A stretch of 64,000 nucleotides of DNA from JBDRDD01 sp043821115 (GCA_043821115.1 JBDRDD010000017.1:1-64000); one strand, 5' to 3'. Shown: positions 16,609 to 25,656, counted from the stretch's first letter. A program made the numbers and translations. Notes: generated by a model not told the origin, from the letters alone.

Positions 16609-18426
16609 ATGAAATCCATTCTAGAACAAAAACTGCGTCTTGTCCCGCAGCGTCTGATAGTATTCGCCATAATCATACTCATTGCGTTCTTCATAATGTT
16701 TGTGAGACTTTTTCAGCTCCAAATTATTAAAGGCGCAAGCTACAGGAAGGTAAGCGAGGAGAACAGGACACAGATAACATTCACCCAGGCCCCGCGTGGT
16801 AATATATTCGACAATGATGGCAAGCTCCTGGTGGGCAACAAGCCGTCGTTCACACTCACATTCACCCCTGATTTTTTCTCACGAGATCTTTCCATAAGCA
16901 GGGTTTCTGAGAAGCTTTCATATTTTCTTAAGACAGACTCCCAAAAACTCTTAAAAAACCTTGAGCAGGCAAATCTGTATCCTTTCAAGTCATCGCGCAT
17001 AAAAACTGACATTGATCGCGATGTAGCATTCTATATCTCTGAGAGGCACAACGAGTTCCCGGGCTTCAGCATACAGGTCGAGCCCATACGCGATTACAAG
17101 TACCTCGACTTCGCCTCTCATGTTATAGGATATATGGGTGAGATCAGCAGGGACCAGATGTTCAAACTCGAAACAGAGATATACAGGATGGGTGACCTTA
17201 TCGGCAAATCCGGTGTTGAACGGGTACACGATGCGCTTATCAGGGGCAAGGACGGAGGCACAGCCATAGAGGTAAGCGCGGCAGGAAAACAGGTGAGAGT
17301 GCTGCAGCACATAAATTCGCAGCGCGGCAACGATGTTATGCTGAGTATCGATTTTGAGTTGCAGAGAATAGCAGAAGAAGTCATGGGGAATAAGCATGGA
17401 AGTATAGTGTTCATAGATCCTTCATCAGGGGCCATACGAGCGCTTGTCAGCAAGCCTGATTTTGACCCCAATGTTTTCCTGAGGCCTCTTGAGAGTGAGC
17501 AGGCAAGGTATCTTTTAAGAAGTAATGATAAACCGCTCTTTAACCGCGCTACGCAGGCACAGTATGCACCAGGGTCTGTTTTTAAGATAATAACGGCGAT
17601 AGCCGCCCTCGAGGAAGGTGTCCTTTCCCCGAAGGACACTTTTGAATGCACAGGCGAGTTCAAGGTAGGAAAGCAGGAGAGGATTTTCAGGTGCTGGAAG
17701 GAAGAAGGGCACAAGAAAGTGAACATGATAAAGGGTCTGGGTGAGTCCTGCGACGTCTATTTCTACAATGTAGGGCTAATGCTTAGCCGTGGTACGCTTC
17801 CGCGCTATGCACGCTATTTCGGTCTTGGAGACGAGACAGGGATAGATCTTCCGGGAGAGAAAAAAGGGATAGTGCCTGATCGGGCATGGAAGAAGAAACT
17901 TTTAAATGAAGGTTGGTGGGACGGGGACACTGTAAATATGTCCATAGGGCAAGGATACCTGTGGGTGACGCCTCTTCAGATGGCGAACCTTGTAGCTGCG
18001 GTCGCAAACGGCGGTGATGTATGGCAGCCGTATCTTGTTAAGGAAATAATTTCCCCAGATGGGAAAATACTCCAGGAGACAGAGCCTAAATTAAAAAGAA
18101 AGATCACTATTAAACCGGACACGTGGAAGGTAATAAAAGAAGGCATGAGGTATGCCGTTACAAAAGGCACCGCCCAGGCTGTCAATATGCGCAAGCTTCC
18201 TATTGCCGCCAAGACGGGTACAGCGGAGAACCCGCAAGGTGAGGACCACGCGTGGTTTGCGGGATATGCGCCGTTTGATAAGCCCGAGCTCGCGTTTGTC
18301 GTGTTCGTAGAGCACGGCGGGCATGGAGGAGTGGTCGCGGCTCCCATTGCAAGGGAGATCCTTGACAGGTATTACGGGTTAGAAGAGCAGAAAAAGGCAG
18401 TTGATACCAGAGAGGTAAGAGATTAA
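16609..18426 (+). CDS. mrdA: Penicillin-binding protein 2, elongasome transpeptidase
   Basis: PBP2 is the class B transpeptidase that cross-links peptidoglycan during elongation, paired with RodA. The 605-residue product has an N-terminal membrane anchor (about residues 17-40), a dimerisation domain starting with NRTQITFTQAPRGNIFDNDG, and the transpeptidase domain. In that domain the nucleophile is S323 (SVFK), a second motif is SCD, and KTG is at 535-537 (AAKTGTAENP). It ends one base before rodA. Confidence 0.96.
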   Translation: MKSILEQKLRLVPQRLIVFAIIILIAFFIMFVRLFQLQIIKGASYRKVSEENRTQITFTQAPRGNIFDNDGKLLVGNKPSFTLTFTPDFFSRDLSISRVSEKLSYFLKTDSQKLLKNLEQANLYPFKSSRIKTDIDRDVAFYISERHNEFPGFSIQVEPIRDYKYLDFASHVIGYMGEISRDQMFKLETEIYRMGDLIGKSGVERVHDALIRGKDGGTAIEVSAAGKQVRVLQHINSQRGNDVMLSIDFELQRIAEEVMGNKHGSIVFIDPSSGAIRALVSKPDFDPNVFLRPLESEQARYLLRSNDKPLFNRATQAQYAPGSVFKIITAIAALEEGVLSPKDTFECTGEFKVGKQERIFRCWKEEGHKKVNMIKGLGESCDVYFYNVGLMLSRGTLPRYARYFGLGDETGIDLPGEKKGIVPDRAWKKKLLNEGWWDGDTVNMSIGQGYLWVTPLQMANLVAAVANGGDVWQPYLVKEIISPDGKILQETEPKLKRKITIKPDTWKVIKEGMRYAVTKGTAQAVNMRKLPIAAKTGTAENPQGEDHAWFAGYAPFDKPELAFVVFVEHGGHGGVVAAPIAREILDRYYGLEEQKKAVDTREVRD

Positions 18427-18427
18427 T

Positions 18428-19759
18428 ATGGCAAGGGTGGGAGAAACAAGCAGGTTTGATTATTTGTTGTTCGTGGCCATGATAGCAAGCTGTGTCATAG
18501 GCCTATCCATACTTGTATCATATATGTGGCGCACTGTGGTCGCTGGGTCCTACCTTTTCATATGGAAGCAGATGATAGCCTTCTCCATCGGACTTACGGG
18601 CGCTCTTCTTCTTGCATATGTTGACTACAGGCATCTTAAAAAATATGCCCCCATCATATATGTTGTATTTATGACCCTTCTTTTCCTTGTTCTTATCTTC
18701 GGTAAAGTGGCTCGCGGTGCGCGCAGCTGGTTCTCCATCGGGCCTTTCAGCTTCCAGCCCTCGGAGTTCATGGCACTGGCTTACATAATATTTCTTGCAT
18801 GGTATATAGAGTTACAACAGAAGTGGGAAGGGATAAAGCAGTTCGCTGTATCCGGGTTGATAACCCTTCTTCCTATGGGGCTTATACTCCTTCAGCCTGA
18901 CTTCGGAACGAGTCTTGTTTTTATAGCAATATTCTTGGGAATGGTATATCTTGGCGGCGCACAGTTAGGATATATATTATCTCTTGTAATAGCTGGCGCA
19001 ATCGCGTCTTTTATCTCGCTCTTTTTGACATTCGCACAGCTAAAATACACGGTACCCGGAAGTCATAGGCTGGGAAATGCAATAGCGGCTACTTTCAGCA
19101 GTAACAATAATATTATAACTTTCCTTTTCGTTGTATTTCTTGTTCTTGTGCTTTGTTATTTTGCCATAAGAAAATTCTACAGGAACTTTTCCTTCGCAAA
19201 TGTAGTCTATGCTTTTGTCCCCATTCTCCTGGGTGTTATGGGGGCAACGGGAATACAGGGTTTTCTGAAAGGCTACCAGAGGCAAAGACTCATAGCATTT
19301 CTTGAGCCGACTCTTGATCCGCTTGGTGTGGGATACAATATCATCCAGTCCAAGATAGCCATAGGCTCAGGCAAGTTCCTGGGCAAAGGCATACTGTCTG
19401 GCACGCAGAGTCAGCTGGGCTTTCTTCCTGAGCAGCACACGGATTTCATATTCGCCGTAATAGGTGAGGAACTGGGCTTCGTGGGCGCGGGTCTTGTGCT
19501 ATTCCTGCTCTGCCTTATAATATGGCGTGGTATAGTCATATCCACACAGGCAAGGGATACTTTTGGAGGTCTTCTTGCAGCAGGAATAGTGTGCATGTTC
19601 GCATTTCATGCGGTGATAAATATAGGGATGGTCATGGGCATAATGCCCGTCGTGGGGGTACCGCTTCCGCTTATAAGCTACGGGGGTTCATCCCTAATAG
19701 CCCATATGCTTGCTATAGGTGTACTTTTAAGTGTGTCATACAGGCGGTATATGTACTAA
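18428..19759 (+). CDS. rodA: Peptidoglycan glycosyltransferase RodA
   Basis: RodA is the SEDS-family glycosyltransferase of the elongasome. Motifs visible include GARSWFSIGPFSFQPSEFMA, LQPDFGTSLVF and VVGVPLPLISYGGSS. At 443 residues it is about 70 longer than E. coli RodA. The extra length lies between about residues 185 and 270 and includes hydrophobic segments plus a loop GSHRLGNAIAATFSS. The catalytic SEDS motifs flank this insertion and look intact. Confidence 0.95.
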   Translation: MARVGETSRFDYLLFVAMIASCVIGLSILVSYMWRTVVAGSYLFIWKQMIAFSIGLTGALLLAYVDYRHLKKYAPIIYVVFMTLLFLVLIFGKVARGARSWFSIGPFSFQPSEFMALAYIIFLAWYIELQQKWEGIKQFAVSGLITLLPMGLILLQPDFGTSLVFIAIFLGMVYLGGAQLGYILSLVIAGAIASFISLFLTFAQLKYTVPGSHRLGNAIAATFSSNNNIITFLFVVFLVLVLCYFAIRKFYRNFSFANVVYAFVPILLGVMGATGIQGFLKGYQRQRLIAFLEPTLDPLGVGYNIIQSKIAIGSGKFLGKGILSGTQSQLGFLPEQHTDFIFAVIGEELGFVGAGLVLFLLCLIIWRGIVISTQARDTFGGLLAAGIVCMFAFHAVINIGMVMGIMPVVGVPLPLISYGGSSLIAHMLAIGVLLSVSYRRYMY

Positions 19760-19767
19760 AATAATTA

Positions 19768-19796
19768 TTGACTTATTTCTATCGATATAATATAAT
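19768..19796 (+). promoter_or_regulatory. Promoter for gap-pgk-secG
   Basis: TTGACT at 19768-19773 and TATAAT at 19791-19796 are separated by 17 bases, a near-consensus housekeeping sigma-70 promoter in an AT-rich 148-base gap after rodA. Transcription would start near 19803, giving a leader of about 100 bases ahead of gap. A short hairpin in that leader (GGTAT with ATACC, near 19841-19857) is followed by CGTCTTTTT and could be a weak terminator. Confidence 0.75.
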
Positions 19797-19907
19797 ATAT
19801 AACTCAATATAGAAAATAAATAAAACAGTCTTTGATAGTGGTATTCTTTATATACCGTCTTTTTATAAGTACATCAGGGTCTGTTAACTAAAGGAGGAGA
19901 AAGGGCA

Positions 19908-20912
19908 ATGGCAACAAAAGTAGGTATTAATGGTTTTGGAAGAATAGGAAGGCTGGTTTTCAAGGCAGGGCTCAAATCAAAAGAGATTGATATTGTAGCG
20001 GTAAATGACATTACCGATGCAAAGACACTTGCGCATCTTTTCAAATACGATTCCACGTTCGGCATATACCCGGGCACGGTCGAGGCAAAAGAAGGCGCTA
20101 TCGTGGTTGACGGCAAAGAGATCAAGGTTCTCTCGGAGAGAGACCCCGGCAAGCTTCCCTGGAAGGAACTGGGAGTAGAGGTGGCCGTGGAGTCAACCGG
20201 CATATTCAGGGACAGGGAGAGAGCTTCTCTTCACCTTAAGGCAGGCGCGAAGAAAGTCATTATCTCGGCTCCCGCAAAGGATGAGGACATAACAATTGTT
20301 CTGGGCGTAAACGAGGATAAGTACGACGGGGCAAAGCATAACATCATATCAAACGCATCCTGCACCACCAACTGCCTCGGGCCGGTTGCAAAGGTCATTC
20401 TTGACAATTTCGGGATCACCAAGGGCCTGATGACAACCATACATTCATATACCAACGATCAGGTAGTTGTAGACGCTCCACACAAGGACCTCAGAAGGGC
20501 AAGGGCTGCTGCGGTTTCGATGATACCGACAACAACGGGTGCTGCAAAGGCAATCGGCCTTGTTATCCCTGAGCTCAAAGGAAAGATGGACGGTCTTGCT
20601 ATCCGCGTTCCTACACCTAACGTTTCGCTGGTTGATCTGGTGTTAAACACGGAAAAGGATGTCACAGTTGAGGCGGTTAACGGGGCACTCAAGAAAGCAG
20701 CAGAGGGGAAGCTCTCCAGGTATCTTGCTTACTGCGATGAGCCTTTAGTTTCCAAGGACTTCAACGGCAATCCTATCTCTTCTATAGTTGATGCGAGTTG
20801 TACAAAGGTTATTGGCAAGAACCTGGTAAAGATCCTTTCGTGGTATGATAACGAATGGGCATACAGCTGCAGGGTGATTGACCTCATCGAATACATCATT
20901 AAGAAAAAATAA
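19908..20912 (+). CDS. gap: Glyceraldehyde-3-phosphate dehydrogenase, type I
   Basis: The glycolytic enzyme converts glyceraldehyde 3-phosphate to 1,3-bisphosphoglycerate with NAD. The 334-residue product begins MATKVGINGFGRIGRLVF (Rossmann motif) and has the catalytic C152 in NASCTTNCLGP. The end SWYDNEWAYSCRVIDL matches the tetrameric type I family. It sits behind its own promoter and 12 bases before pgk, so two consecutive glycolytic steps are co-transcribed. Confidence 0.97.
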   Translation: MATKVGINGFGRIGRLVFKAGLKSKEIDIVAVNDITDAKTLAHLFKYDSTFGIYPGTVEAKEGAIVVDGKEIKVLSERDPGKLPWKELGVEVAVESTGIFRDRERASLHLKAGAKKVIISAPAKDEDITIVLGVNEDKYDGAKHNIISNASCTTNCLGPVAKVILDNFGITKGLMTTIHSYTNDQVVVDAPHKDLRRARAAAVSMIPTTTGAAKAIGLVIPELKGKMDGLAIRVPTPNVSLVDLVLNTEKDVTVEAVNGALKKAAEGKLSRYLAYCDEPLVSKDFNGNPISSIVDASCTKVIGKNLVKILSWYDNEWAYSCRVIDLIEYIIKKK

Positions 20913-20924
20913 TGGGAGGCGATT

Positions 20925-22127
20925 TTGTTGAATAAAATTTCCATTACGGATGTAGACCTTGCCGGTAAAAAGGTGCTGGTACGCGTTGATTTCAACGTGC
21001 CTCTTAACGAGAAACATAAAATAACAGATGATACGAGGATACGCGCGACTTTTCCCACTATAAAGCATCTCCTGAAGAACAAGTGCAAGATTATCCTGAT
21101 GTCGCATCTGGGCAGGCCGAAGGGAAAAGTCGTTCCCGAGCTGAGCCTTATGCCTGTAGCGATAAAGCTGTCTAATATTCTCAAAGGCTTTCACCCGGTA
21201 TTCATGGCACGCGACTGCATAGGACCTATGGTGGAAAAGATGGCCGCTAATATGAGGCCGTCATCAATTCTTCTTCTTGAGAACCTTAGATTCCATCCCG
21301 AGGAAGAGAAGAACGATCAGGATTTCGCCAGGAAGCTCGCATCTCTTGCTGAGTTCTTTGTGCAGGACGCCTTCGGCACACTGCACAGGGCGCATGCCTC
21401 AACAGCCGGAGTTACAAATTTTCTGCCAAGTGCCTGCGGGTTTCTGGTAAAGAAAGAAATAGATTACCTGGGAAGCGCACTTGATAAACCGCAGAAGCCG
21501 TTTCTTGCTATACTCGGCGGAGCCAAGGTTTCAGGGAAGATAGATGTAATAGAGAATCTGCTGAACAAGGTCAATACTGTTGCTATAGGCGGGGCGATGG
21601 CTTACACATTCCTCAAGGCCGAAGGAATTAACGTAGGATCAAGCAGGGTAGAGGAAGATAAGGTTGACCTTGCCAAGGATATATTAAAAAGAGCGAGTGA
21701 GAAGAAAGTGACAATGCTTATCCCGTGCGACCATGTCGTAACACAGAAAATTGACGGGAGTTCCGAGTCAAAAGTTGTCGGCACGGATATTCCGGAAGGA
21801 TGGATAGGCGTTGATATAGGACCTCTCACGAGCGACAGGTATGAAGGTGCGATCAAGGCATCCAAGACAATCGTTTGGAACGGTCCCATGGGAATATTCG
21901 AGGTTGATAAATTTTCGGAAGGTACCATGAAAATCGCAAGACAGCTTGCCGATGCAACAAAGACAGGGGCCACCACCATTATAGGTGGGGGTGATTCTGT
22001 AGCGGCAGTATCAAAGGCGAGTGTTACTGATAAGATGAGCCATATATCCACCGGCGGCGGAGCGTCACTGGAGTTTCTTGAGGGTAAGCAGCTTCCGGGT
22101 ATAGTCGCCATCAAGGACAAGGAGTAA
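20925..22127 (+). CDS. pgk: Phosphoglycerate kinase
   Basis: It makes ATP from 1,3-bisphosphoglycerate in glycolysis. The 400-residue product has KKVLVRVDFNVPL at the N-terminus, LLENLRFHPEEEKND, FLAILGGAKVSGKIDV and the C-terminal nucleotide-binding block GGGDSVAAV with STGGGASLEFLEG. Start is TTG at 20925 (or TTG 20928) after GGGAGG; no ATG is available nearby. It lies three bases before secG. Confidence 0.97.
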   Translation: MLNKISITDVDLAGKKVLVRVDFNVPLNEKHKITDDTRIRATFPTIKHLLKNKCKIILMSHLGRPKGKVVPELSLMPVAIKLSNILKGFHPVFMARDCIGPMVEKMAANMRPSSILLLENLRFHPEEEKNDQDFARKLASLAEFFVQDAFGTLHRAHASTAGVTNFLPSACGFLVKKEIDYLGSALDKPQKPFLAILGGAKVSGKIDVIENLLNKVNTVAIGGAMAYTFLKAEGINVGSSRVEEDKVDLAKDILKRASEKKVTMLIPCDHVVTQKIDGSSESKVVGTDIPEGWIGVDIGPLTSDRYEGAIKASKTIVWNGPMGIFEVDKFSEGTMKIARQLADATKTGATTIIGGGDSVAAVSKASVTDKMSHISTGGGASLEFLEGKQLPGIVAIKDKE

Positions 22128-22130
22128 AAT

Positions 22131-22475
22131 ATGATAACGATTCTAACAATCCTTCACGTTTGCGTGAGTATATTTCTGGTGCTTGTAGTACTTCTGCAGG
22201 CGGGAAAGGGCGCAAGTCTTTCCGGCCTTTTCGGCGGAGGCGGGGGAGAGGCCATATTCGGCGGGGGCGGAGGGGATATTTTTCTCAAGAAGATGACCAC
22301 CGTTCTGGTTGTCCTGTTTATGGTAACGTCTCTTACGCTTGCTATAATGTCATCGCGCTCACGGACTATCGTCACATCAGAGCCGGCCAAAGAGGCCCCG
22401 CAGAATCCGGCGCCTCAGGAAGCAGCTCCTTCTTTACCATCGGGAGCGCCTGCACCGGCTGAAGGCGGAAAATAA
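22131..22475 (+). CDS. secG: Protein translocase subunit SecG
   Basis: SecG is the accessory subunit of the SecYEG channel. The 114-residue product has two transmembrane helices (about residues 2-22 and 53-74) flanking the conserved glycine-rich loop with GKGASLSGLFGGGGGEAIFG. A proline- and alanine-rich tail follows. A pgk-secG-tRNA-Leu order is common in several bacterial phyla, which supports the call. Confidence 0.93.
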   Translation: MITILTILHVCVSIFLVLVVLLQAGKGASLSGLFGGGGGEAIFGGGGGDIFLKKMTTVLVVLFMVTSLTLAIMSSRSRTIVTSEPAKEAPQNPAPQEAAPSLPSGAPAPAEGGK

Positions 22476-22482
22476 AAAATAT

Positions 22483-22567
22483 GCTGGGGTGGCGGAATTG
22501 GCATACGCGCACGTTTGAGGGGCGTGTGGAGAAATCCTTGCGGGTTCAAGTCCCGCTCCCAGCACCA
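22483..22567 (+). tRNA. tRNA-Leu (GAG)
   Basis: A cloverleaf with acceptor GCTGGGG/TCCCAGC, D-arm GCG/CGC and anticodon stem CACGT/GCGTG around the loop TTGAGGG (anticodon GAG). It has a long variable arm and T-arm GCGGG/CCCGC with TTCAAGT. The long variable arm fits leucine. The CCA end is encoded. Confidence 0.95.
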
Positions 22568-22583
22568 TATTTATAATCAGGAC

Positions 22584-22659
22584 GCGGGAGTAGTTCAGTT
22601 GGTAGAACGTTTGCTTGCCAAGCAAAAGGTCGCGGGTTCGAGACCCGTCTCCCGCTCCA
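22584..22659 (+). tRNA. tRNA-Gly (GCC)
   Basis: Acceptor GCGGGAG/CTCCCGC, anticodon stem TTTGC/GCAAA with loop TTGCCAA (anticodon GCC), T-arm GCGGG/CCCGT-type with TTCGAGA. Discriminator T and an encoded CCA. It lies 16 bases after tRNA-Leu. Confidence 0.95.
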
Positions 22660-22669
22660 TTTATTGTGT

Positions 22670-22741
22670 GGCGCGGTACCCAAGTGGCAAGGGAGCGGTC
22701 TGCAAAACCGCGATGCGTCGGTTCGAATCCGACCCGCGCCT
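22670..22741 (+). tRNA. tRNA-Cys (GCA)
   Basis: Acceptor GGCGCGG/CCGCGCC, anticodon stem GCGGT/ACCGC with loop CTGCAAA (anticodon GCA), T-arm GTCGG/CCGAC with TTCGAAT. Unlike its three neighbours the 3' CCA is not encoded: the sequence runs GCGCC-TTA. CCA-adding enzyme would be needed to mature it. Confidence 0.94.
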
Positions 22742-22754
22742 TAGAGATTTTAGT

Positions 22755-22831
22755 GGGCGGTTAGCTCAGCTGGTTAGAGTACTACGTTGACATCGTAGGG
22801 GTCACTGGTTCAAATCCAGTACCGCCCACCA
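22755..22831 (+). tRNA. tRNA-Val (GAC)
   Basis: Acceptor GGGCGGT/ACCGCCC, D-arm with AGCTCAGCTGGTTAGAGT, anticodon stem CTACG/CGTAG around TTGACAT (anticodon GAC), T-arm CTGG/CCAG with TTCAAAT. Discriminator A and encoded CCA. It is 26 bases upstream of bioY, so tRNA processing may separate it from a shared transcript. Confidence 0.95.
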
Positions 22832-22857
22832 GTAAATAAAAAATAATAGGGGGATTC

Positions 22858-23514
22858 ATGTATACAATGACTCTCGGTGACAGGTATGTGAGGGCGCGCT
22901 ATATGTTCTTCAAATGGCGTTACAGTTTAACTATTGCCAACAAAATTGCTCTGGCATTAGGGATGGCATGTCTGACAGGACTGGTGGCACAGATAAGAAT
23001 GGTCCTTCCCTGGACTCCCGTGCCTATTACAGGACAGACTTTCGCGGTGCTTTTAGCGGGAGTACTTCTGGGAAGGTCGTGGGGCGGAATAAGCCAGGCT
23101 GTATATGTAATAATCGGGGTGGCAGGTGTTCCGTGGTTTGCCGGGTGGACCGGTGGTTCAGGTGCTCTTTTTGGGCCCAGCGGCGGGTATATGATAGGGT
23201 TTATCCTTGCAGCTCTTTTTCTTGGTCATTTTACCGACCAATATATAAAGGCAAGGAATTTCCGTTCGTTGCTTATACTGATGTTCTTGGCAAATTTCGT
23301 CCTGATACATGTTCCCGGATTATTGCAACTGGGTCTTTGGCTGCGTCTTGTTAAAGGTTCGCCTGTTAGTCTGTGGGGAATTCTCATGATGGGGACGATC
23401 CCGTTTATTATTGGTGATATTACCAAGATATTTGCAGCTGCGACATTGGCCAACGCGCTTACTACCAAGAAAGCTTTTAATGGTGAAGTAGATGCCCCCA
23501 GGACAGGAAAATAA
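22858..23514 (+). CDS. bioY: BioY-type biotin transporter
   Basis: BioY is the substrate-binding S component of ECF-type vitamin uptake systems, specific for biotin. The 218-residue product has about six membrane helices and the family signature VPITGQTFAVLLAGVLLGRS followed by GPSGGYMIGFILAALFLG. No biotin synthesis genes or ECF ATPase/T components occur in the window, so it would share a module elsewhere or work alone. A GGGGG site precedes the ATG. Its end overlaps the next gene by 23 bases. Confidence 0.9.
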   Translation: MYTMTLGDRYVRARYMFFKWRYSLTIANKIALALGMACLTGLVAQIRMVLPWTPVPITGQTFAVLLAGVLLGRSWGGISQAVYVIIGVAGVPWFAGWTGGSGALFGPSGGYMIGFILAALFLGHFTDQYIKARNFRSLLILMFLANFVLIHVPGLLQLGLWLRLVKGSPVSLWGILMMGTIPFIIGDITKIFAAATLANALTTKKAFNGEVDAPRTGK

Positions 23515-23923
23515 AAGAGCCCTCAAGGTCCGAGCGCATCATCTCCTGTGTATGCAGGGTTTTCAGGGATACGGATACAACAGGGAGTTTGTAGGTAACA
23601 TTAAAAAAGTAATTGAAAATATAAAGTCAGGTACTTCTCTTAATGTAGAAGTGGTTGACGAGTGCGATGACATATGTTCTGCTTGCATGCACACCAAAGA
23701 GGGAATATGCGCCAAGAAACCAGGCTATAACAAAAAGATCCAGGACACCGACAGAAGGGTCCTGGAAAAACTGGGCCTGGTAAAAGGGGCAAGGATAAAA
23801 GCAGAAGGTATATTTTCCTTTGTAAATAAAAATTTTGAAAATATTTCAGATACTGAGAATATATGCACTGAATGCGAATGGAAGAAAAAATGTCTTTGGT
23901 TCTCTTCCCGAGGTAATAAATGA
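23492..23923 (+). CDS. DUF1284 family protein
   Basis: The 143-residue product has the DUF1284 pattern: KVRAHHLLCMQGFQGYGYN near residue 11, then CDDICSACMHTKEGICAKK near residue 58, and CTECEWKKKC at the end. Ten cysteines, several in CxxC pairs, plus the HHLLC motif suggest a metal or iron-sulfur site. Family function is, to my knowledge, unestablished. It overlaps bioY at its start and thrS by four bases (ATGA) at its end. Confidence 0.8.
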   Translation: MPPGQENKRALKVRAHHLLCMQGFQGYGYNREFVGNIKKVIENIKSGTSLNVEVVDECDDICSACMHTKEGICAKKPGYNKKIQDTDRRVLEKLGLVKGARIKAEGIFSFVNKNFENISDTENICTECEWKKKCLWFSSRGNK

Positions 23924-25656
23924 GCAAGAATAAAGAAGAAATAAATGTTGAAGTCCTGCGTCACTCCGCAAGCCATGTAATGGCCTACGCGGTAAAGGAG
24001 CTCTTCGGCGATGTGAAGCTCGGGATAGGGCCTGCCATAGAGAACGGCTTCTATTATGACTTCGAGAAAAAAGAACCGTTCACCCCGGAAGACCTGGAAA
24101 AAATAGAAAAGAAGATGAGGTATATCGTAAAATCCGGCCACAAGTTCGAGCGCATGGAAATGAAGAAGAACGAGGCCAGGAAGTTTCTCCAGGAACAGGG
24201 CGAGAAATACAAGCTCGAGCTTCTTGAAGATATTGCCGATGATACGGTGAGTTTCTACAAGAGCGGGGATTTTATTGACATGTGCAGAGGACCTCATATA
24301 GCGTCCCCCGGGAAGTTGAAATACTTCAAGCTCTTGAGCATAGCAGGCGCCTACTGGAAGGGTGATGAGAAGAGACAGATGCTGCAGAGGATATACGGCA
24401 CTGCGTTTAATACAAAAGAAGAGCTTGATAATTACTTATACGTGCTTGAGGAAGCAAAAAAGAGGGATCACAGGAAGATAGGAAAAGACCTGGATCTTTT
24501 CAGTATACATAACGAAGCCGGAGCCGGCCTCGTGTTCTGGCATCCCAAGGGTGCCATGATAAGAAAGGTGATAGAGGACTTCTACAAGGAAGCGCATCTG
24601 AAGAAGGGATACCAGTTCGTTCATATCCCTCATGTCGCAAAAGTAGACCTCTGGAAAACCTCGGGGCACTGGGATTTCTACAGGGAGAACATGTACTCCC
24701 CGATGGATATAGATGACCAGGAATATATTATAAAGCCGATGAACTGTCCCGGTCATATCCTGATGTACAAGAACACCAAGCACAGCTACAGGGAGCTGCC
24801 TATAAGATGGGCGGAGTTCGGAACGGTCTACCGCTACGAGAAGAGCGGCGTGCTTCACGGGCTCATGAGGGTCAGGGGCTTCACACAGGATGATGCCCAC
24901 ATATTCTGCAGGCTGGACCAGCTCGAGGATGAGCTCACAAAGCTAATTGACATGGTCCTTTTTATCCTAAGAACCTTCGGGTTCAAGGATTTCGATGTAT
25001 ATCTTAGCACGAGACCGGAAAAATTCGTTGGAACTATAGAGAACTGGGACAGGGCCCAGGAGGCCTTAAAGAAGGCTCTTGAGAGAACCAAGCTTGCCTA
25101 CGAGGTGGACCCGGGTGAAGGTGTTTTTTACGGCCCCAAGGTCGATATAAAGATAAAAGACTGCCTCGGAAGAGCCTGGCAGTGCTCCACGATACAGGTG
25201 GATTTCAACCTGCCTGAGAGATTCGAGGTAAACTACACAGGAGAGGATAACAGCGAACACCAGGCGATAATGATACACAGGGCTCTCATGGGTTCGCTCG
25301 AGAGGTTCTTCGGGGTTCTGATAGAGCATTACGCTGGTGCTTTCCCCACATGGCTTGCACCTGTTCAGGCACTGGTCATGACCATAACCGACAAGCAGAA
25401 AGACTATGCTCGGGGGGTACTGGATAAGCTCCTTGAGTCAGGCTTGCGCGCTGAAGCAGATCTGCGCAATGAAAAGATAGGCTTCAAAATAAGAGAAGCC
25501 CAGCTTCAAAAGATACCCTATATGTTCGTCATAGGAGCGAGGGAAGCCGAAAAGGGTGAGGTTGCCGTCAGGAAAAGAACAGGTGAGGACCTGGGCGCCA
25601 TGAGCATAGAAAATGCCGCAAAACTCGTCATTGAGGAAGCTGATAAAAAGGCTTGA
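23920..25656 (+). CDS. thrS: Threonyl-tRNA synthetase lacking the TGS domain
   Basis: It charges tRNA-Thr. The 578-residue product starts directly at the editing domain with the HSASH zinc-like motif (residues 16-20) and DMCRGPHIASPGKLKYF. The catalytic core contains IIKPMNCPGHILMY with the zinc-binding cysteine, and VRGFTQDDAHIFC, followed by the anticodon-binding domain from about residue 480. The N-terminal TGS domain of about 60 residues present in E. coli ThrS is missing. The end carries a promoter for the next operon: TTGACA at 25653 includes the TGA stop. Confidence 0.95.
   Translation: MSKNKEEINVEVLRHSASHVMAYAVKELFGDVKLGIGPAIENGFYYDFEKKEPFTPEDLEKIEKKMRYIVKSGHKFERMEMKKNEARKFLQEQGEKYKLELLEDIADDTVSFYKSGDFIDMCRGPHIASPGKLKYFKLLSIAGAYWKGDEKRQMLQRIYGTAFNTKEELDNYLYVLEEAKKRDHRKIGKDLDLFSIHNEAGAGLVFWHPKGAMIRKVIEDFYKEAHLKKGYQFVHIPHVAKVDLWKTSGHWDFYRENMYSPMDIDDQEYIIKPMNCPGHILMYKNTKHSYRELPIRWAEFGTVYRYEKSGVLHGLMRVRGFTQDDAHIFCRLDQLEDELTKLIDMVLFILRTFGFKDFDVYLSTRPEKFVGTIENWDRAQEALKKALERTKLAYEVDPGEGVFYGPKVDIKIKDCLGRAWQCSTIQVDFNLPERFEVNYTGEDNSEHQAIMIHRALMGSLERFFGVLIEHYAGAFPTWLAPVQALVMTITDKQKDYARGVLDKLLESGLRAEADLRNEKIGFKIREAQLQKIPYMFVIGAREAEKGEVAVRKRTGEDLGAMSIENAAKLVIEEADKKA

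Noticed and set aside
22434..22790. Short open frames across the tRNA cluster
   Set aside because: The four cloverleaf structures explain the sequence; the frames translate tRNA sequence.
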